From assembly GCA_902569975.1 (NCBI GenBank), contig CACFWD010000001.1:62001-126000 (forward strand): DNA of 64,000 bases, read 5' to 3'. The translations under genes and the position numbers were made by a program. The stretch is from an uncultured Pelagibacteraceae bacterium (GTDB lineage: Bacteria > Pseudomonadota > Alphaproteobacteria > Pelagibacterales > Pelagibacteraceae). The notes under the pieces were generated by a model. It worked only from the letters and a program-made list of their open reading frames with translations. It was not told the origin of the DNA and ran no database searches. Below are positions 48,597-59,520 of this stretch, one piece after another; positions within the stretch are counted from its first letter, which is position 1; each line of letters opens with the position of its first letter.

Positions 48597-49550
48597 TTAT
48601 TTTTGTATAGTGTTTAATTTGTTCAATTCTTCCATGAACTGAGGTATAGCCTCAAATAAGTCTGCCTCTAGACCGTAGTCTGCGACACTAAAAATGGGTG
48701 CTTCTCCATCTTTGTTAATTGCAACTATCACTTTACTTTCTTTCATTCCTGCTAAATGCTGAATTGCACCCGAAATTCCTATAGCGATATATAAATCTGG
48801 CACTACTACTTTTCCTGTTTGACCAACTTGATGATCATTGCTTATATATCCAGCATCTACTGCAGCTCTTGATGCTCCGATTGCTGCTCCAAGCTTATCA
48901 GCGATTTCAGTAATTAATTTAAAATTGTCTCCACTTTGCATTCCTCTTCCACCTGACACAACAATTCTTGCTGTTCCAAGTTCTGGTCTGTCAGATTTAA
49001 TTTCTTCCCTTTTAACAAATTTTGTATTTGAAAATTCTTCACTCGCTTCTACTTTTTCAATTGAAGCTGATCCCCCAGTACTTTCACATGGATCGAAGGA
49101 AGTTGGTCTTATAGTTACACATTTTTTATTGTCATTACTTTTAATTGTTGCAAAGGCATTTCCAGCATAAATTGGTCTTAAAAAAGTATCTGGTGATATT
49201 ACCTTAATAATATCACTTACCTGAGAAGTATCAAGATAAGCGGCAATCCGTGGCATTAAATTTTTTCCAAATGTATTTGCTGAACAAATAATATGAGAAT
49301 AATTCTCTGCAAGTTTAACAATCACTGGAGCAAAATTTTCTGCTGTGAAGTTTTCATAGTGAGCTGCCTCTACACTCAGTACTTTTTTAACTACTGAGAG
49401 TCCAGATAATTGTTTTGCAGCTTCTGCAGTGTTTTGACCAATAATTACGGCATGAACATCAGAATCAATTTGAGATGCAGCTGCAGCTGCATTAAGAGTA
49501 AATGGTCTTAACTCTTTATTATTATGCTCTGCTATAAGTAAAACTGCCAT
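48597..49550 (-). CDS. etfA: electron transfer flavoprotein alpha subunit
   Basis: RIVVSGGRGMQSGDNFKLITEIADKLGAAIGASRAAVDAGYISNDHQVGQTGKVVVPDLYIAIGISGAIQHLAGMKESKVIVAINKD. Confidence 0.96.
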   Translation of the reverse strand: MAVLLIAEHNNKELRPFTLNAAAAASQIDSDVHAVIIGQNTAEAAKQLSGLSVVKKVLSVEAAHYENFTAENFAPVIVKLAENYSHIICSANTFGKNLMPRIAAYLDTSQVSDIIKVISPDTFLRPIYAGNAFATIKSNDNKKCVTIRPTSFDPCESTGGSASIEKVEASEEFSNTKFVKREEIKSDRPELGTARIVVSGGRGMQSGDNFKLITEIADKLGAAIGASRAAVDAGYISNDHQVGQTGKVVVPDLYIAIGISGAIQHLAGMKESKVIVAINKDGEAPIFSVADYGLEADLFEAIPQFMEELNKLNTIQK

Positions 49551-50299
49551 TAAATTACCTTCGCCTCATTTTTTAATTTTTGAACTAATTCAGCAACATT
49601 TGCTACTTTTATACCTGCTTTTCTTTTTGGAGGCTCCTCTACTTTTAATTGTTCTATTCTTGATGATATATCTACACCTAAATCAGAGGCTAAAATCTCT
49701 TCAATAGGTTTTTTCTTGGCCTTCATTATATTTGGTAATGATGCATATCTTGGTTCATTCAACCTTAGATCACAAGTTACAATAGCTGGAACATTTATTT
49801 CAATTGTTTCAAGACCTTCATCTATTTCTCTAGTTACCTCCAATTTATTATCTTTAACATCAATCTTTGAAGCAAATGTTGCTTGTGGCCAATTTAGTAA
49901 AGCACTCAACATTTGGCCTGTTTGATTGCAATCATCATCAATTGCTTGTTTGCCCATAAATACTAAATCTGGTTTTTCTTTATCCACTATTTTTTGTAAA
50001 ATTTTTGAAACAGCAAGTGGTTCTAGAATTCCATCAACTTTTACATGAATACCTCTATCTGCACCAACGGCTAAAGCTTTCCTAACTGTTTCTTGAGCTT
50101 TTTCTTCTCCAACGGTTATTGCAACTACTTCTGTAGCTTTGCCTGCCTCTTTTATTTTAACAGCCTCTTCTATCGCATTGTCGTCAGGAGGATTCGTTGA
50201 CATTTTAACATTGTCAGTGACTATACCAGATCCATCTTCTTTAACTCTGATTTGAACGTTGTAATCAATAACTCTTTTTACAGCTACTAAAATTTTCAT
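49550..50299 (-). CDS. etfB: electron transfer flavoprotein beta subunit
   Basis: [70 protein letters not shown]. Confidence 0.96.
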   Translation of the reverse strand: MKILVAVKRVIDYNVQIRVKEDGSGIVTDNVKMSTNPPDDNAIEEAVKIKEAGKATEVVAITVGEEKAQETVRKALAVGADRGIHVKVDGILEPLAVSKILQKIVDKEKPDLVFMGKQAIDDDCNQTGQMLSALLNWPQATFASKIDVKDNKLEVTREIDEGLETIEINVPAIVTCDLRLNEPRYASLPNIMKAKKKPIEEILASDLGVDISSRIEQLKVEEPPKRKAGIKVANVAELVQKLKNEAKVI

Positions 50300-52731
50300 T
50301 AAGCTCTCAATAAATTATTTTCTGAATCGTATGGACTTTCATCTAATACGGTAGCTTCGTACATTTCACCTAGTATATCAACTTGTAATTTGTCGCCTAC
50401 ATTTGAACAATCTGGTTTAACCATTGCAAGGGCTATTGATTTATCTAGCCTAAATCCAAATTCTCCCCCAGTTGCTCTTCCAACAACTTTTCCATCTTTA
50501 AAAATAGGATTATTTCCTAATACATCCGCATCTGTAGTATTATGAACCTCTAAAGTAACCAATTTATTATCAAAACCTTTTTCTCTCCATTTATTAAGTG
50601 CCTCTAAACCAATAAAGTTTCCTTTATTTGGGTGAACAAATCTATCTAGACCAGACTCATATGGTGAGTATTCGATTGATAATTCTGTACCAACTAGTTT
50701 GTAAGATTTTTCAACTCTAAGACTATTCATAGCTCTAATTCCAAAAGGCTTGATTCCTAAATCTTTTCCCGCTTCCATTAATTTATCAAAAATATGATTT
50801 TGATATTCAATTGGATGATGCAGTTCCCAACCAAGCTCGCCCACAAAGTTTACTCTCATCGCATTTACTGGAGCATATCCAACATTTACATTTTTAGCAG
50901 TCAGCCATTTGAAATTCTCATTAGAAAAATCATCTGTTGAAACCTTTTGCATTAATTGTCTAGCTTTAGGGCCTGCTACGACTAAAACTCCTGTGCTATT
51001 TGTTAAATCTTCAAATATTACTGATCCATCATCCGGCATCCATTTTTGAATCCAGTCATGATCTAATCGTAAATTTGCTCCAGCAGAAACTAAATAGTAA
51101 CTATTCTCTGCTTCTTTCATTATTGTAAACTCTGAATGTACTCCTCCTTTAGTATTCAGAGCGTGACATAAATTAATTCTTCCAATTTTTTTAGGAAGTT
51201 TATTTGCAACTAGATAATCTAAAAATTCCTCGGCTTTAGGCCCCCTAATTCTACATTTTGCAAATGCAGTCATATCTAAAAGGCCTACATTTTCTTTTAC
51301 ATTTTGACACTCTTTTTTAATTGCATCGAACCATTTTGATCTTCTAAATGACCAATCATCTTTTTGTTCCATTCCATCTGTTGCAAAAAAATTTGGTCTT
51401 TCCCATCCGAACTTCTGGCCAAATACAGCACCTAAATTTTTCATTCTTTCATAACAAGGAGCTGTTCTCAATGGTCTTGCTGCTGGTCTTTCTTCATCTG
51501 GATAATGAACTATGAAGACATGACTATATGCTTCTTCATTTTTTGCTTTTAAATAGGATTTAGTTGCATAATTTCCATAACGTCTTGGTTCAACACCTAA
51601 CATATCAATTGTAGGTTCACCATCAATGATCCATTCTGCTAATTGCCAACCTGCTCCACCTGCTGCTGTTATTCCAAAACTATGTCCTTCATTAATCCAA
51701 AAATTTTTAAGTCCCCACGCTGGTCCAACGATTGGATTTCCATCGGGAGTATAACATATTGCACCGTTATAAACTTTCTTTACTCCAACTTCTCCAAATG
51801 CAGGAACTCTATGAATTGCTCCTTCTATATGCGGAGCTAATCTGTCTAAGTCTTCTTGAAATAATTCATATTCAGAATTTTTCGACGGTCCTTCCAGATA
51901 ACAAGCCGGCGCACCATCTTCATAAGGACCTAATATTAATCCTCCGGCCTCTTCTCTCATATACCATCTACTATCACTATCTCTCAAGACACCCATTTCT
52001 GGTAATCCATCTTTTTTTCTTTTTTGAATTGCAGGGTGAGGTTCTGTGACTATGTATTGATGCTCCACAGGAATTACTGGAACATCTAATCCTACCATTT
52101 CACCTGTTTGTCTTGCAAAATTTCCAGAACAAGAGATAACGTGTTCACACTCAATTGATCCTTTATCTGTTTCCACAACCCATCCATCTTTAGTTTGTCT
52201 CATTGATAGAACGGTTGTGTTTCTATAAATTTCAGCTCCTCTATTCCTTGCACCTGTTGCTAAAGCTTGAGTTAAATCTGCTGGTTGAATATATCCATCC
52301 TCTGGATGCTGTATTGCACCAACCAAATCATCTGTATGACACAACGGCCAAATTTCTTTTACTTGTTCTGGTTTTAAAAATTTTACATCTACTCCAATAG
52401 TTCGGGCAACACCTGCATATTGATGATACTCATCCATTCTGTCTTTTGTACTTGCTAAACGAATATTTGAAACAACGCTAAAGCCAACATTTTTTCCAGT
52501 TTCTTCTTCCAATGTTTTATAAAGATTAACTGCGTATTTATGTAGTTGTCCCACAGAATAACTCATATTAAACAAAGGTAATAATCCTGCAGCATGCCAA
52601 GTAGATCCTGAAGTTAATTCTTTTCTTTCGATTAAGACAACATCTGACCAACCTTTTTTTGCCAAATGGTATAAAGCGCTAACTCCAACCACTCCACCAC
52701 CAACTACTACAACTTTAGTTTTTGTTTTCAT
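50299..52731 (-). CDS. dimethylglycine/sarcosine dehydrogenase-like FAD oxidoreductase with GcvT domain
   Basis: [46 protein letters not shown]; GcvT-like [54 protein letters not shown]. Confidence 0.93.
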   Translation of the reverse strand: MKTKTKVVVVGGGVVGVSALYHLAKKGWSDVVLIERKELTSGSTWHAAGLLPLFNMSYSVGQLHKYAVNLYKTLEEETGKNVGFSVVSNIRLASTKDRMDEYHQYAGVARTIGVDVKFLKPEQVKEIWPLCHTDDLVGAIQHPEDGYIQPADLTQALATGARNRGAEIYRNTTVLSMRQTKDGWVVETDKGSIECEHVISCSGNFARQTGEMVGLDVPVIPVEHQYIVTEPHPAIQKRKKDGLPEMGVLRDSDSRWYMREEAGGLILGPYEDGAPACYLEGPSKNSEYELFQEDLDRLAPHIEGAIHRVPAFGEVGVKKVYNGAICYTPDGNPIVGPAWGLKNFWINEGHSFGITAAGGAGWQLAEWIIDGEPTIDMLGVEPRRYGNYATKSYLKAKNEEAYSHVFIVHYPDEERPAARPLRTAPCYERMKNLGAVFGQKFGWERPNFFATDGMEQKDDWSFRRSKWFDAIKKECQNVKENVGLLDMTAFAKCRIRGPKAEEFLDYLVANKLPKKIGRINLCHALNTKGGVHSEFTIMKEAENSYYLVSAGANLRLDHDWIQKWMPDDGSVIFEDLTNSTGVLVVAGPKARQLMQKVSTDDFSNENFKWLTAKNVNVGYAPVNAMRVNFVGELGWELHHPIEYQNHIFDKLMEAGKDLGIKPFGIRAMNSLRVEKSYKLVGTELSIEYSPYESGLDRFVHPNKGNFIGLEALNKWREKGFDNKLVTLEVHNTTDADVLGNNPIFKDGKVVGRATGGEFGFRLDKSIALAMVKPDCSNVGDKLQVDILGEMYEATVLDESPYDSENNLLRA

Positions 52732-52787
52732 TCAAAGATTCCTACTAAATTTTTAATAAATACGAAACAAAATAAATATACAGATTG

Positions 52788-53261
52788 TTAAATTGAGCTC
52801 CCTAGAGAGATTGGATTTGAAACCATTGTGGTCAACCAGCAATCTTTTAACGCCCCATCCAAAGTATATTTTTCAACTTGCCAGTTGAACTTATGATAAA
52901 TTTTGTTTTTATCTAAAATAATTACCTCAAATTGAGCCCATTTGTCACTACTACCGAGCTCTGTGATTGTATGTGACAGATGATTAATCATCATTTGATA
53001 AGAATCACTTTTAATCATTCTTTTAAAGTTTCCCAAAGGTCCAGTTACTTTTTTATTATTGGGATGCGCAAAATTCCAAGTCTGCTCTATGCCGCCATCT
53101 TTAAAATCTAAGTCATTATTTTGTAAACCTGTGAGTTGGATTTTAACAACCTCTGAAGGTAATATATTTTTATTCGGTGTTTTTAGATCTGCTTTAGATA
53201 TTGAATTAAAAATTAATAGAATGAATAAAATGCTAAATTTTGTTTGCAGTATTTTCAACAT
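52788..53261 (-). CDS. DUF4864-like secreted protein
   Basis: VVKIQLTGLQNNDLDFKDGGIEQTWNFAHPNNKKVTGPLGNFKRMIKSDSYQMMI. Confidence 0.75.
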   Translation of the reverse strand: MLKILQTKFSILFILLIFNSISKADLKTPNKNILPSEVVKIQLTGLQNNDLDFKDGGIEQTWNFAHPNNKKVTGPLGNFKRMIKSDSYQMMINHLSHTITELGSSDKWAQFEVIILDKNKIYHKFNWQVEKYTLDGALKDCWLTTMVSNPISLGSSI

Positions 53262-53802
53262 CTTTTAAAAATTTTTTTCTTTTTTTATCCTCAACAAATG
53301 GTACAGCAAAGTAACGTCTGTATATAACATCCGTGATGCCGCATATATTAAATACCCCTCTTCTTAATCTTTTTGTTGGCATATTAAGAAAAAAGGTTCT
53401 CACTGCAAATTGAGGTGATCCATATGTGCAAAATACAACTGCTTTTTTTCCTTTTAAGTTTCCAATTGGATAACCATAATTTCCAAAAAGTTTTTTAAAT
53501 TTAAATGCCCAAGGAGGTGCTAAAACTTTATCAATCCAGCCCTCTACAATTGCTGGCATTCTAAAATTCCAAATTGGTGCAATGATGACTATTGCATCTG
53601 AGTTATCTATTCTTTTTCTATGATCCAATACTTTTTCATCAGGTTGTTCTCCTGAAAATACTGGGTCAAATTTTTCTTTATATAAATCAATTAAATCAAC
53701 TGAATGACCTTTTTTTTCTACGCTTTTTATAAAAGTATCTCGAATTGCAGCATTGAATGAATTTTCATCATAATGTCCATAAATAATAAAAATTTTTTTC
53801 AT
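53233..53802 (-). CDS. NAD(P)H oxidoreductase, flavodoxin-like fold
   Basis: KKIFIIYGHYDENSFNAAIRD...DLYKEKFDPV...DAIVIIAPIWNFRMPAIVEGWIDKVLAPPWAFKF. Confidence 0.88.
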   Translation of the reverse strand: MKKIFIIYGHYDENSFNAAIRDTFIKSVEKKGHSVDLIDLYKEKFDPVFSGEQPDEKVLDHRKRIDNSDAIVIIAPIWNFRMPAIVEGWIDKVLAPPWAFKFKKLFGNYGYPIGNLKGKKAVVFCTYGSPQFAVRTFFLNMPTKRLRRGVFNICGITDVIYRRYFAVPFVEDKKRKKFLKDVENTANKI

Positions 53803-53832
53803 AAATTTATTTAATTAAAAGATATATAGGTA

Positions 53833-55443
53833 TTATTCTGAAGTTTTGTACTTACTATTATTAATAATAAATACAAAAATAATAGGTAAAACTAATGTTA
53901 ATACTGTTACAACAATTAATAAAATTCCAAGTTCAGAATAATCAGCTGTAGTTTGTATTTCGCCAGAAACTTTATCTCTTACCTCTCTTGTCACTGTGAA
54001 AATTTGATTTAAGTATTTTGTGCCCAATGCGCTTGCAGATAAAGCAAGATTAGTGAATGAGGCAAAAACTGCAAAGAAAGTTGCTTTTAAATGAGCAGGA
54101 GCATTTTTTGCTATCCAAGCAAGCAAAGGTATCATAGACACTTGTCCCAATGGAGATTCTAATGCTGTATTAATTAGTGCAATAAACTTTGCATCAACCA
54201 CCCCACCTGTTAACGAAGCTGTCCAATCATGAAAACCATAATACATTCCAACACTAGGTAAAAATAAAATTGCACCAACAATACTTAAAACAACAATTAT
54301 TTTAGCTATTGAATTATTTGCCATAAAAGGTCTTAACAAAACTATACCAGCCAATGTTAAAATTGATGCGAGCAATGATAAAATTGAAAAAAACTGCTCG
54401 TTAAATCCAAGCACATCAATCTCAAACCATGTAAGTCCAGGCCCAGGACCTGGCATAGCTCTAAATATAAAAATAATTACAGCTGTACCTACAATTGTAA
54501 GTCTTAACTCCTCAGGCAACTCTTTAATAAGTTTAAACATCAAAAATAAAATAATTACAACTGACCCTAAAAAAACGATTTCTTGGGCAAACGGAACATT
54601 AAAAGAGCCAACAGATAAAGTGAAGATAACGAAAATTAAACTGCCTACTAAAATCCACCAATTTACTTTCGTTTTTTCATTTCCTCTTTCTTCTTTAAAA
54701 TCTAAACCTTGAAATTGTAAATTTCTTATCTGTTTATTTCTCAAATAATTAGCAAAAATCACTCCCAAAATTGAAACTAAAGGGATAACAAGGGCATAAA
54801 TATAAATTGAACCATATAAATTTATTTTGCCAGCCTGTTCTAAGCTTTCAATATCTCTAAATAAAATTACATTAATTAATGCAACAAGTACTGTACCACC
54901 AATAATAGCAAACCTTCCTAGAGTTTGCATTGTCGTATGCATTATTTTTATTTGATCTTTGGAATAATCATTTCCTGACTCATCAATTAAAGGAACAGCT
55001 TCTACCGTCATTGCATCTGCAACTACATCTTGAACTACATAACCAACTGGAGCTAAAATCACACTAATAACGAACCAAGTTTCTACTGAAAAAATTTTAG
55101 CCATGTCTTCAGTATGAATAATAAGCCCATACATAATTAATAAACTAAGAGCAATTAATGATGCTCCAAAGTAAACCATATAATTTTTTCGTTCCCAAAT
55201 AAGATCAACTAAATGACCTAACGGCATTTTTAACGCCCAAGGAATTCCTGCCCAAAAACCTAATCCTGCAAGAAAAGCTGCCGATAAATTTAAATAATCT
55301 TTAACAAAAAATGTTCCAACAATTCCAGTTAATCCAGAAATTCCAGCAGCCATATAAACCATTAATGGGGGTAAATAAGTCCATTTAAATTGGCGGCCCA
55401 AATCTAAAAAAGTATTATCTAAAAATTTGATTATTTTATTCAT
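53833..55443 (-). CDS. MFS transporter, BT1/folate-biopterin transporter-like
   Basis: 12-TM; GLGFWAGIPWALKMPLGHLVDLIWERKNYMVYFGASLIA; GYVVQDVVADAMTVEAVP. Confidence 0.7.
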   Translation of the reverse strand: MNKIIKFLDNTFLDLGRQFKWTYLPPLMVYMAAGISGLTGIVGTFFVKDYLNLSAAFLAGLGFWAGIPWALKMPLGHLVDLIWERKNYMVYFGASLIALSLLIMYGLIIHTEDMAKIFSVETWFVISVILAPVGYVVQDVVADAMTVEAVPLIDESGNDYSKDQIKIMHTTMQTLGRFAIIGGTVLVALINVILFRDIESLEQAGKINLYGSIYIYALVIPLVSILGVIFANYLRNKQIRNLQFQGLDFKEERGNEKTKVNWWILVGSLIFVIFTLSVGSFNVPFAQEIVFLGSVVIILFLMFKLIKELPEELRLTIVGTAVIIFIFRAMPGPGPGLTWFEIDVLGFNEQFFSILSLLASILTLAGIVLLRPFMANNSIAKIIVVLSIVGAILFLPSVGMYYGFHDWTASLTGGVVDAKFIALINTALESPLGQVSMIPLLAWIAKNAPAHLKATFFAVFASFTNLALSASALGTKYLNQIFTVTREVRDKVSGEIQTTADYSELGILLIVVTVLTLVLPIIFVFIINNSKYKTSE

Positions 55444-55878
55444 TTAGTCACTTAGAACTGGGAAGGCTTGTCTGATTTTTAAAAAATGTTTCTGATATTC
55501 CATTTTAGTACACTTGTTTTCAATATACTCCATTTTATTATCCTCAATTAATTTTTTTGCATTTTCATCACGAATACCTAATTGGAGCCAGAGAACTTTT
55601 GCACCAATTTTCACTGTGTCTTTTGCAATTCCATACACCTCCTTAGATGGTCTAAATACATCAACTATATCTACAGATTCATTAATATCTGTAATTTTTG
55701 CATAAACCTTCTCACCCAGAATTGTTTCTCCTTCTGCAGAAGGATTTACAGGATAAATTTTAAATCCATAATCCTGCATATACTTCATAACTATAGTTGA
55801 TGTTTTTTTAGGATCTTTACTAACACCGACCATAGCAATAGATTTGAATTTTGAGAGAATCTCTTTAATTTCACTCAT
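55444..55878 (-). CDS. CoA-binding domain protein
   Basis: FKSIAMVGVSKDPKKTSTIVMKYMQDYGFKIYPVNPSAEGETILGEKVYAKI...VLWLQLGIRDE. Confidence 0.9.
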   Translation of the reverse strand: MSEIKEILSKFKSIAMVGVSKDPKKTSTIVMKYMQDYGFKIYPVNPSAEGETILGEKVYAKITDINESVDIVDVFRPSKEVYGIAKDTVKIGAKVLWLQLGIRDENAKKLIEDNKMEYIENKCTKMEYQKHFLKIRQAFPVLSD

Positions 55879-55883
55879 ATTGA

Positions 55884-56075
55884 TTATTTATTTTTTGTTA
55901 AAATTTTTTCTTTACAGAATTTTTTAGCTTCTTCAATGGTCATTGGTTTTTCCAATTTTTGACTGCCTGCAACACAAGCATCTATAGCTCTTTTAAAGTT
56001 ATGATCTCTAAAGTTTAAAACTACATAAAGTCCAACAAAAACAAAAATTATAATTAAGATATTCTTAATTTTCAT
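55884..56075 (-). CDS. small membrane-anchored hypothetical protein
   Basis: MKIKNILIIIFVFVGLYVVLNFRDHNFKRAIDACVAGSQKLEKPMTIEEAKKFCKEKILTKNK. Confidence 0.6.
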   Translation of the reverse strand: MKIKNILIIIFVFVGLYVVLNFRDHNFKRAIDACVAGSQKLEKPMTIEEAKKFCKEKILTKNK

Positions 56076-56845
56076 TTATTTTTCCATTTTGGTTTTCTTT
56101 TTTCTAAAAATGCAGAAATTCCCTCTTTTGCATCCATTGCCATCATATTGAGTGTCATCATCTTGCTGGTATAAGCGTATGCTTTTCTTAACGGCATTTC
56201 TAATTGTTTGTAAAAAGTTTGTTTACCAATTTTAATTGTGAGATTGGATTTTGATGCTATTTTTTTTGCTACTTTAATAACTTCATTATTTAATTTAGAC
56301 TTTGAAAAGCAATCATTAATTAATCCAATTTCTTTTGCATAGCTTGCTTTGATTGGTTCTCCTGTTAACAACATTTTCATCATAGTTTTTCTATTTATTT
56401 TTCTACTAACGGCAACCATCGGTGTACTACAAAATAATCCAATATTTACTCCTGGAGTAGCAAACAAAGCATCTTTTGTACTATATGCCAAATCACAACT
56501 TGCAACTAATTGACATCCAGCTGCGTATGCTGCTCCATGAACTTTAGCTATAACTGGTTTTTTTCCTTCAACAATTTGAAGCATTAATTTTGAACATAAA
56601 TTAAATAGCTTTTGATATTTTTCTCTTACTTTTAAATTTTTTACTTCTTTAAGATTATGTCCAGCACTAAAACCTTTGCCAGATCCTTCAAGAATAATTA
56701 CCTTTGTTTTTTTGTCTTTATCAAGTTTTTTAAATACTTTGATTAAATCTTTTAAATTTTTAAATGATAATGAGTTATATGTTTTGGGCTCATTGATTAT
56801 GATAGTAGATATTCCGCTAGATAAATTTTTAACTTTTATATTCAT
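56072..56845 (-). CDS. enoyl-CoA hydratase/isomerase family
   Basis: VIILEGSGKGFSAGHNLKEV, KPVIAKVHGAAYAAGCQLVASCDLAYSTKDALFATPGVNIGLFCSTPMVAVSRKI. Confidence 0.93.
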   Translation of the reverse strand: MNIKVKNLSSGISTIIINEPKTYNSLSFKNLKDLIKVFKKLDKDKKTKVIILEGSGKGFSAGHNLKEVKNLKVREKYQKLFNLCSKLMLQIVEGKKPVIAKVHGAAYAAGCQLVASCDLAYSTKDALFATPGVNIGLFCSTPMVAVSRKINRKTMMKMLLTGEPIKASYAKEIGLINDCFSKSKLNNEVIKVAKKIASKSNLTIKIGKQTFYKQLEMPLRKAYAYTSKMMTLNMMAMDAKEGISAFLEKRKPKWKNK

Positions 56846-56853
56846 TAAAAATT

Positions 56854-57228
56854 CTATTTTAGCTTTCCTTCTTCTCTCATCTTAGCTCTAATTTTAGTAG
56901 CTGAAATTTTCTGTATTTCTTCAGGTAATTCAATCTCCTCAATTTTATATCCAACACCTCTGCCATAACAAATATTGGTAATATTAGGCACTAACATTAT
57001 TTTAAATCTTCCCTCGAATTCTGGACTTAATCTGTCCTCTATATTTTTTTTAACTGTTTCAAAATTAAAAGGATTATCATCTACACCTTGAACATCTCTT
57101 ATTTGAATACAAACTTGACCTGTTTTTTTAATTATTTCTTTAAATAAAGTATAATGACCATCATGAAATGGTTGCCATCTTCCTAACATTTGTGCTGTTG
57201 GTTTTTTATTGTCCCATTCGTAAGCCAT
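56854..57228 (-). CDS. nucleotidyltransferase (cytidylyltransferase-like fold)
   Basis: AQMLGRWQPFHDGHYTLFKEIIKKTGQVCIQIRDVQG (HxGH-like HDGH), C-terminal ISATKIRAKM. Confidence 0.75.
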   Translation of the reverse strand: MAYEWDNKKPTAQMLGRWQPFHDGHYTLFKEIIKKTGQVCIQIRDVQGVDDNPFNFETVKKNIEDRLSPEFEGRFKIMLVPNITNICYGRGVGYKIEEIELPEEIQKISATKIRAKMREEGKLK

Positions 57229-57635
57229 TATTTTATTTCCTTTAATATTTTAGGTGCCCAGTTTTTAGCATCTTGAGTGGTAACATGGAAGTTATACTTA
57301 TCTGGTTTAACAAACATTTTATTGGTATCATCAAATCTACCCTCTTTGATAGTGTCGACCCAAATAATATAATCAGCTGGAAATAAACTTCTTGCTTCAG
57401 GTGTTGGACAAATAAAATCTGCAACAACATAACTTCCATCTTCTCTCATCTTTAGAGCAAAGTCTGCCATTCTTTTGGCTTGCCTTTTTCTCCCCTCCTC
57501 TGAAAAATCCCAATCATTAGCTTCTTTTCTAACTTCATCTGCATTTAATCTTTTTGCATTTAGCATTGGAGCTAATTCATTAGCTAAAGTTGTTTTGCCA
57601 GATCCAGGTAATCCCATTATTAATATAATTTTCAT
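57228..57635 (-). CDS. P-loop kinase, adenylylsulfate-kinase-like
   Basis: MKIILIMGLPGSGKTTLANELAPMLNAKRLNADEVRKEANDWDFSEEGRKRQAKRMADFALKM; true start at 57635. Confidence 0.8.
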   Translation of the reverse strand: MKIILIMGLPGSGKTTLANELAPMLNAKRLNADEVRKEANDWDFSEEGRKRQAKRMADFALKMREDGSYVVADFICPTPEARSLFPADYIIWVDTIKEGRFDDTNKMFVKPDKYNFHVTTQDAKNWAPKILKEIK

Positions 57636-58261
57636 TATTTTACTCGATACAATCCAAGCCAAGCATTTACATCTTTGCTGGCAATATAATCTGATTTAAA
57701 AAACTCTAATTCTTCCCATTTATTATCTTGTTTTAAATTTTTGATTTTTTTATCAAAGCCATAATCTTTGTAGATACCTTCGTTGATTGTGAAACAAATC
57801 AATCCATCTTTTTTTGTTACTCGAACAAATTCATCTAAAGCTTGTGGTTTTACATGTCCAAAAGTAAAAGTTCCAACACACATTGTTGCATCATAAAAAT
57901 TATCTTTAACATCAATAGGTTTATTTAAGTCAACTTTTATTAGTTTTTGATAAAGTTGATTTGGAACAGTATCAAGTAATTTTTGTGATAGATCGGCTCC
58001 GTGAAAATTTCTAAAACCATATTTTTTTAATTGCAAACCTACTAAACCAGTACCACATCCTGCATCGAATACGAGCATTTCTTTATTTTCAGTATATCTT
58101 CTAAAAACATCAACAGTTTCTTGTGGTCCTGTATAATTCCACTCAACCATATCTTTATTATATTTATTTTTTTCACCCCACTCATCATAATATTTCATAA
58201 CTTCATCAGTGGTCTTAAGTTTGTATATGGGAACTTTATTTCCAACATCTTTAAGTGCCAT
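57635..58261 (-). CDS. class I SAM-dependent methyltransferase
   Basis: MLVFDAGCGTGLVGLQLKKYGFRNFHGADLSQKLLD...DATMCVGTFTFGHVKPQALDEFVRVTKKDGLICFTINE. Confidence 0.85.
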   Translation of the reverse strand: MALKDVGNKVPIYKLKTTDEVMKYYDEWGEKNKYNKDMVEWNYTGPQETVDVFRRYTENKEMLVFDAGCGTGLVGLQLKKYGFRNFHGADLSQKLLDTVPNQLYQKLIKVDLNKPIDVKDNFYDATMCVGTFTFGHVKPQALDEFVRVTKKDGLICFTINEGIYKDYGFDKKIKNLKQDNKWEELEFFKSDYIASKDVNAWLGLYRVK

Positions 58262-58269
58262 TTTAAATA

Positions 58270-59481
58270 TTACTCCATTAAACTATTTGCTACCCATTTA
58301 TGAAATTGATGAGTTGGTTGATCCATTATAGGTGAAAAATTTCCACCATTGTACACTGGTGAGTTTCTACCTTCTTGCATTCCTTCAATTGCATTTATGT
58401 CCTCTAACATAACATCTTTCCAAAATCTTGAATTCTCTTTTCTTAATTCTTTTAACTCTACTCCATTTGCACTTTCATTACCTACATAATACATTTGCAT
58501 ATGCTCTTTAGTTTTGTTCATAGTTAAAGGTTCTAACCAAAAAACATAAAAGTGATCTATATGCAAACCAATCATTACATTTGGAAATAAAGCTATATAT
58601 TCTGAATTTTTTAACATATCTTTATCCCAATTAGAGAAAGTATTAAACTTTTTATTTCCTTTGGTGGGTTGTTCATATTTTTTGCTTCCTTGTCCAGCAA
58701 ATCTATTAGGTAATCCTTGAATGTGATAATGATCATTAATATTTGAAACCTTATTTAATTCTGGATGAATTGTTGGCAAGTGATAACTCTCACAATAATT
58801 TTCTATTGCAAATTTCCAATTACAATTAACTTCTAAACTAAAGTAACCATAATCCTTTGAATGAACTAAAGATTTGTAATCATCTTTATTAATGAACTTT
58901 TGCCATCTATTTTCTAAAGGTTTGATATATTCATCAAACTCAATTTCATTTGAATTAATATTTACAAAAATTATATCCATCCAAACTCTGGTTTTAACCT
59001 CTTTTAATTTACTTTTTGACTTATCAAAATTTTCTAATTTATGATTATTCAGACCGCCAATATGTGGTGTTGCGATAAGATTTCCATTGAGATCATACGA
59101 CCAAGAATGATAAGGACATCTAATTACATTTTTTAAGCTACGTGGTTTATCTAAAAGTTTAAAACCTCTATGACTACAAACATTATGAAATACTCGAATC
59201 TTCATGTCTTTATCTCTTAACAAAATCAATGGAATCCCAAGTAGATTGTGTGGTTTAGCATCTCCAGGATTGGGAATGGAACTTGCTACCCCAATTACCG
59301 TCCATTTGTTATAAAAAACCTTTTCTCTTTCATAGGTCAAATAATCATTATTTATATAACACTCATTAGGCAGGCCATTAGCTACTTCTATTGTTTGATC
59401 AACATTATTGAGTTTCTCAATATCTAGTATTTTTGATAAGGGTAAATTTTTAAGATTTTGATGCACAAAAAAAATTATCAT
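58270..59481 (-). CDS. Rieske 2Fe-2S aromatic-ring-hydroxylating-type oxygenase alpha subunit
   Basis: VFHNVCSHRGFKLLDKPRSLKNVIRCPYHSWSYDLNG (CxH..CxxH) and NYCESYHLPTIHPELN (mononuclear Fe site); start moved from 59676. Confidence 0.92.
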   Translation of the reverse strand: MIIFFVHQNLKNLPLSKILDIEKLNNVDQTIEVANGLPNECYINNDYLTYEREKVFYNKWTVIGVASSIPNPGDAKPHNLLGIPLILLRDKDMKIRVFHNVCSHRGFKLLDKPRSLKNVIRCPYHSWSYDLNGNLIATPHIGGLNNHKLENFDKSKSKLKEVKTRVWMDIIFVNINSNEIEFDEYIKPLENRWQKFINKDDYKSLVHSKDYGYFSLEVNCNWKFAIENYCESYHLPTIHPELNKVSNINDHYHIQGLPNRFAGQGSKKYEQPTKGNKKFNTFSNWDKDMLKNSEYIALFPNVMIGLHIDHFYVFWLEPLTMNKTKEHMQMYYVGNESANGVELKELRKENSRFWKDVMLEDINAIEGMQEGRNSPVYNGGNFSPIMDQPTHQFHKWVANSLME

Positions 59482-59520
59482 GAGCATAATTTTTGGCAAC
59501 AAATTTCGCCGCACCCATAA

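Noticed and set aside
51732-52049. 105-aa and neighbouring ORFs antisense to the DMGDH-like gene
   Set aside because: Shadow ORFs; leucine/histidine-rich nonsense translations.
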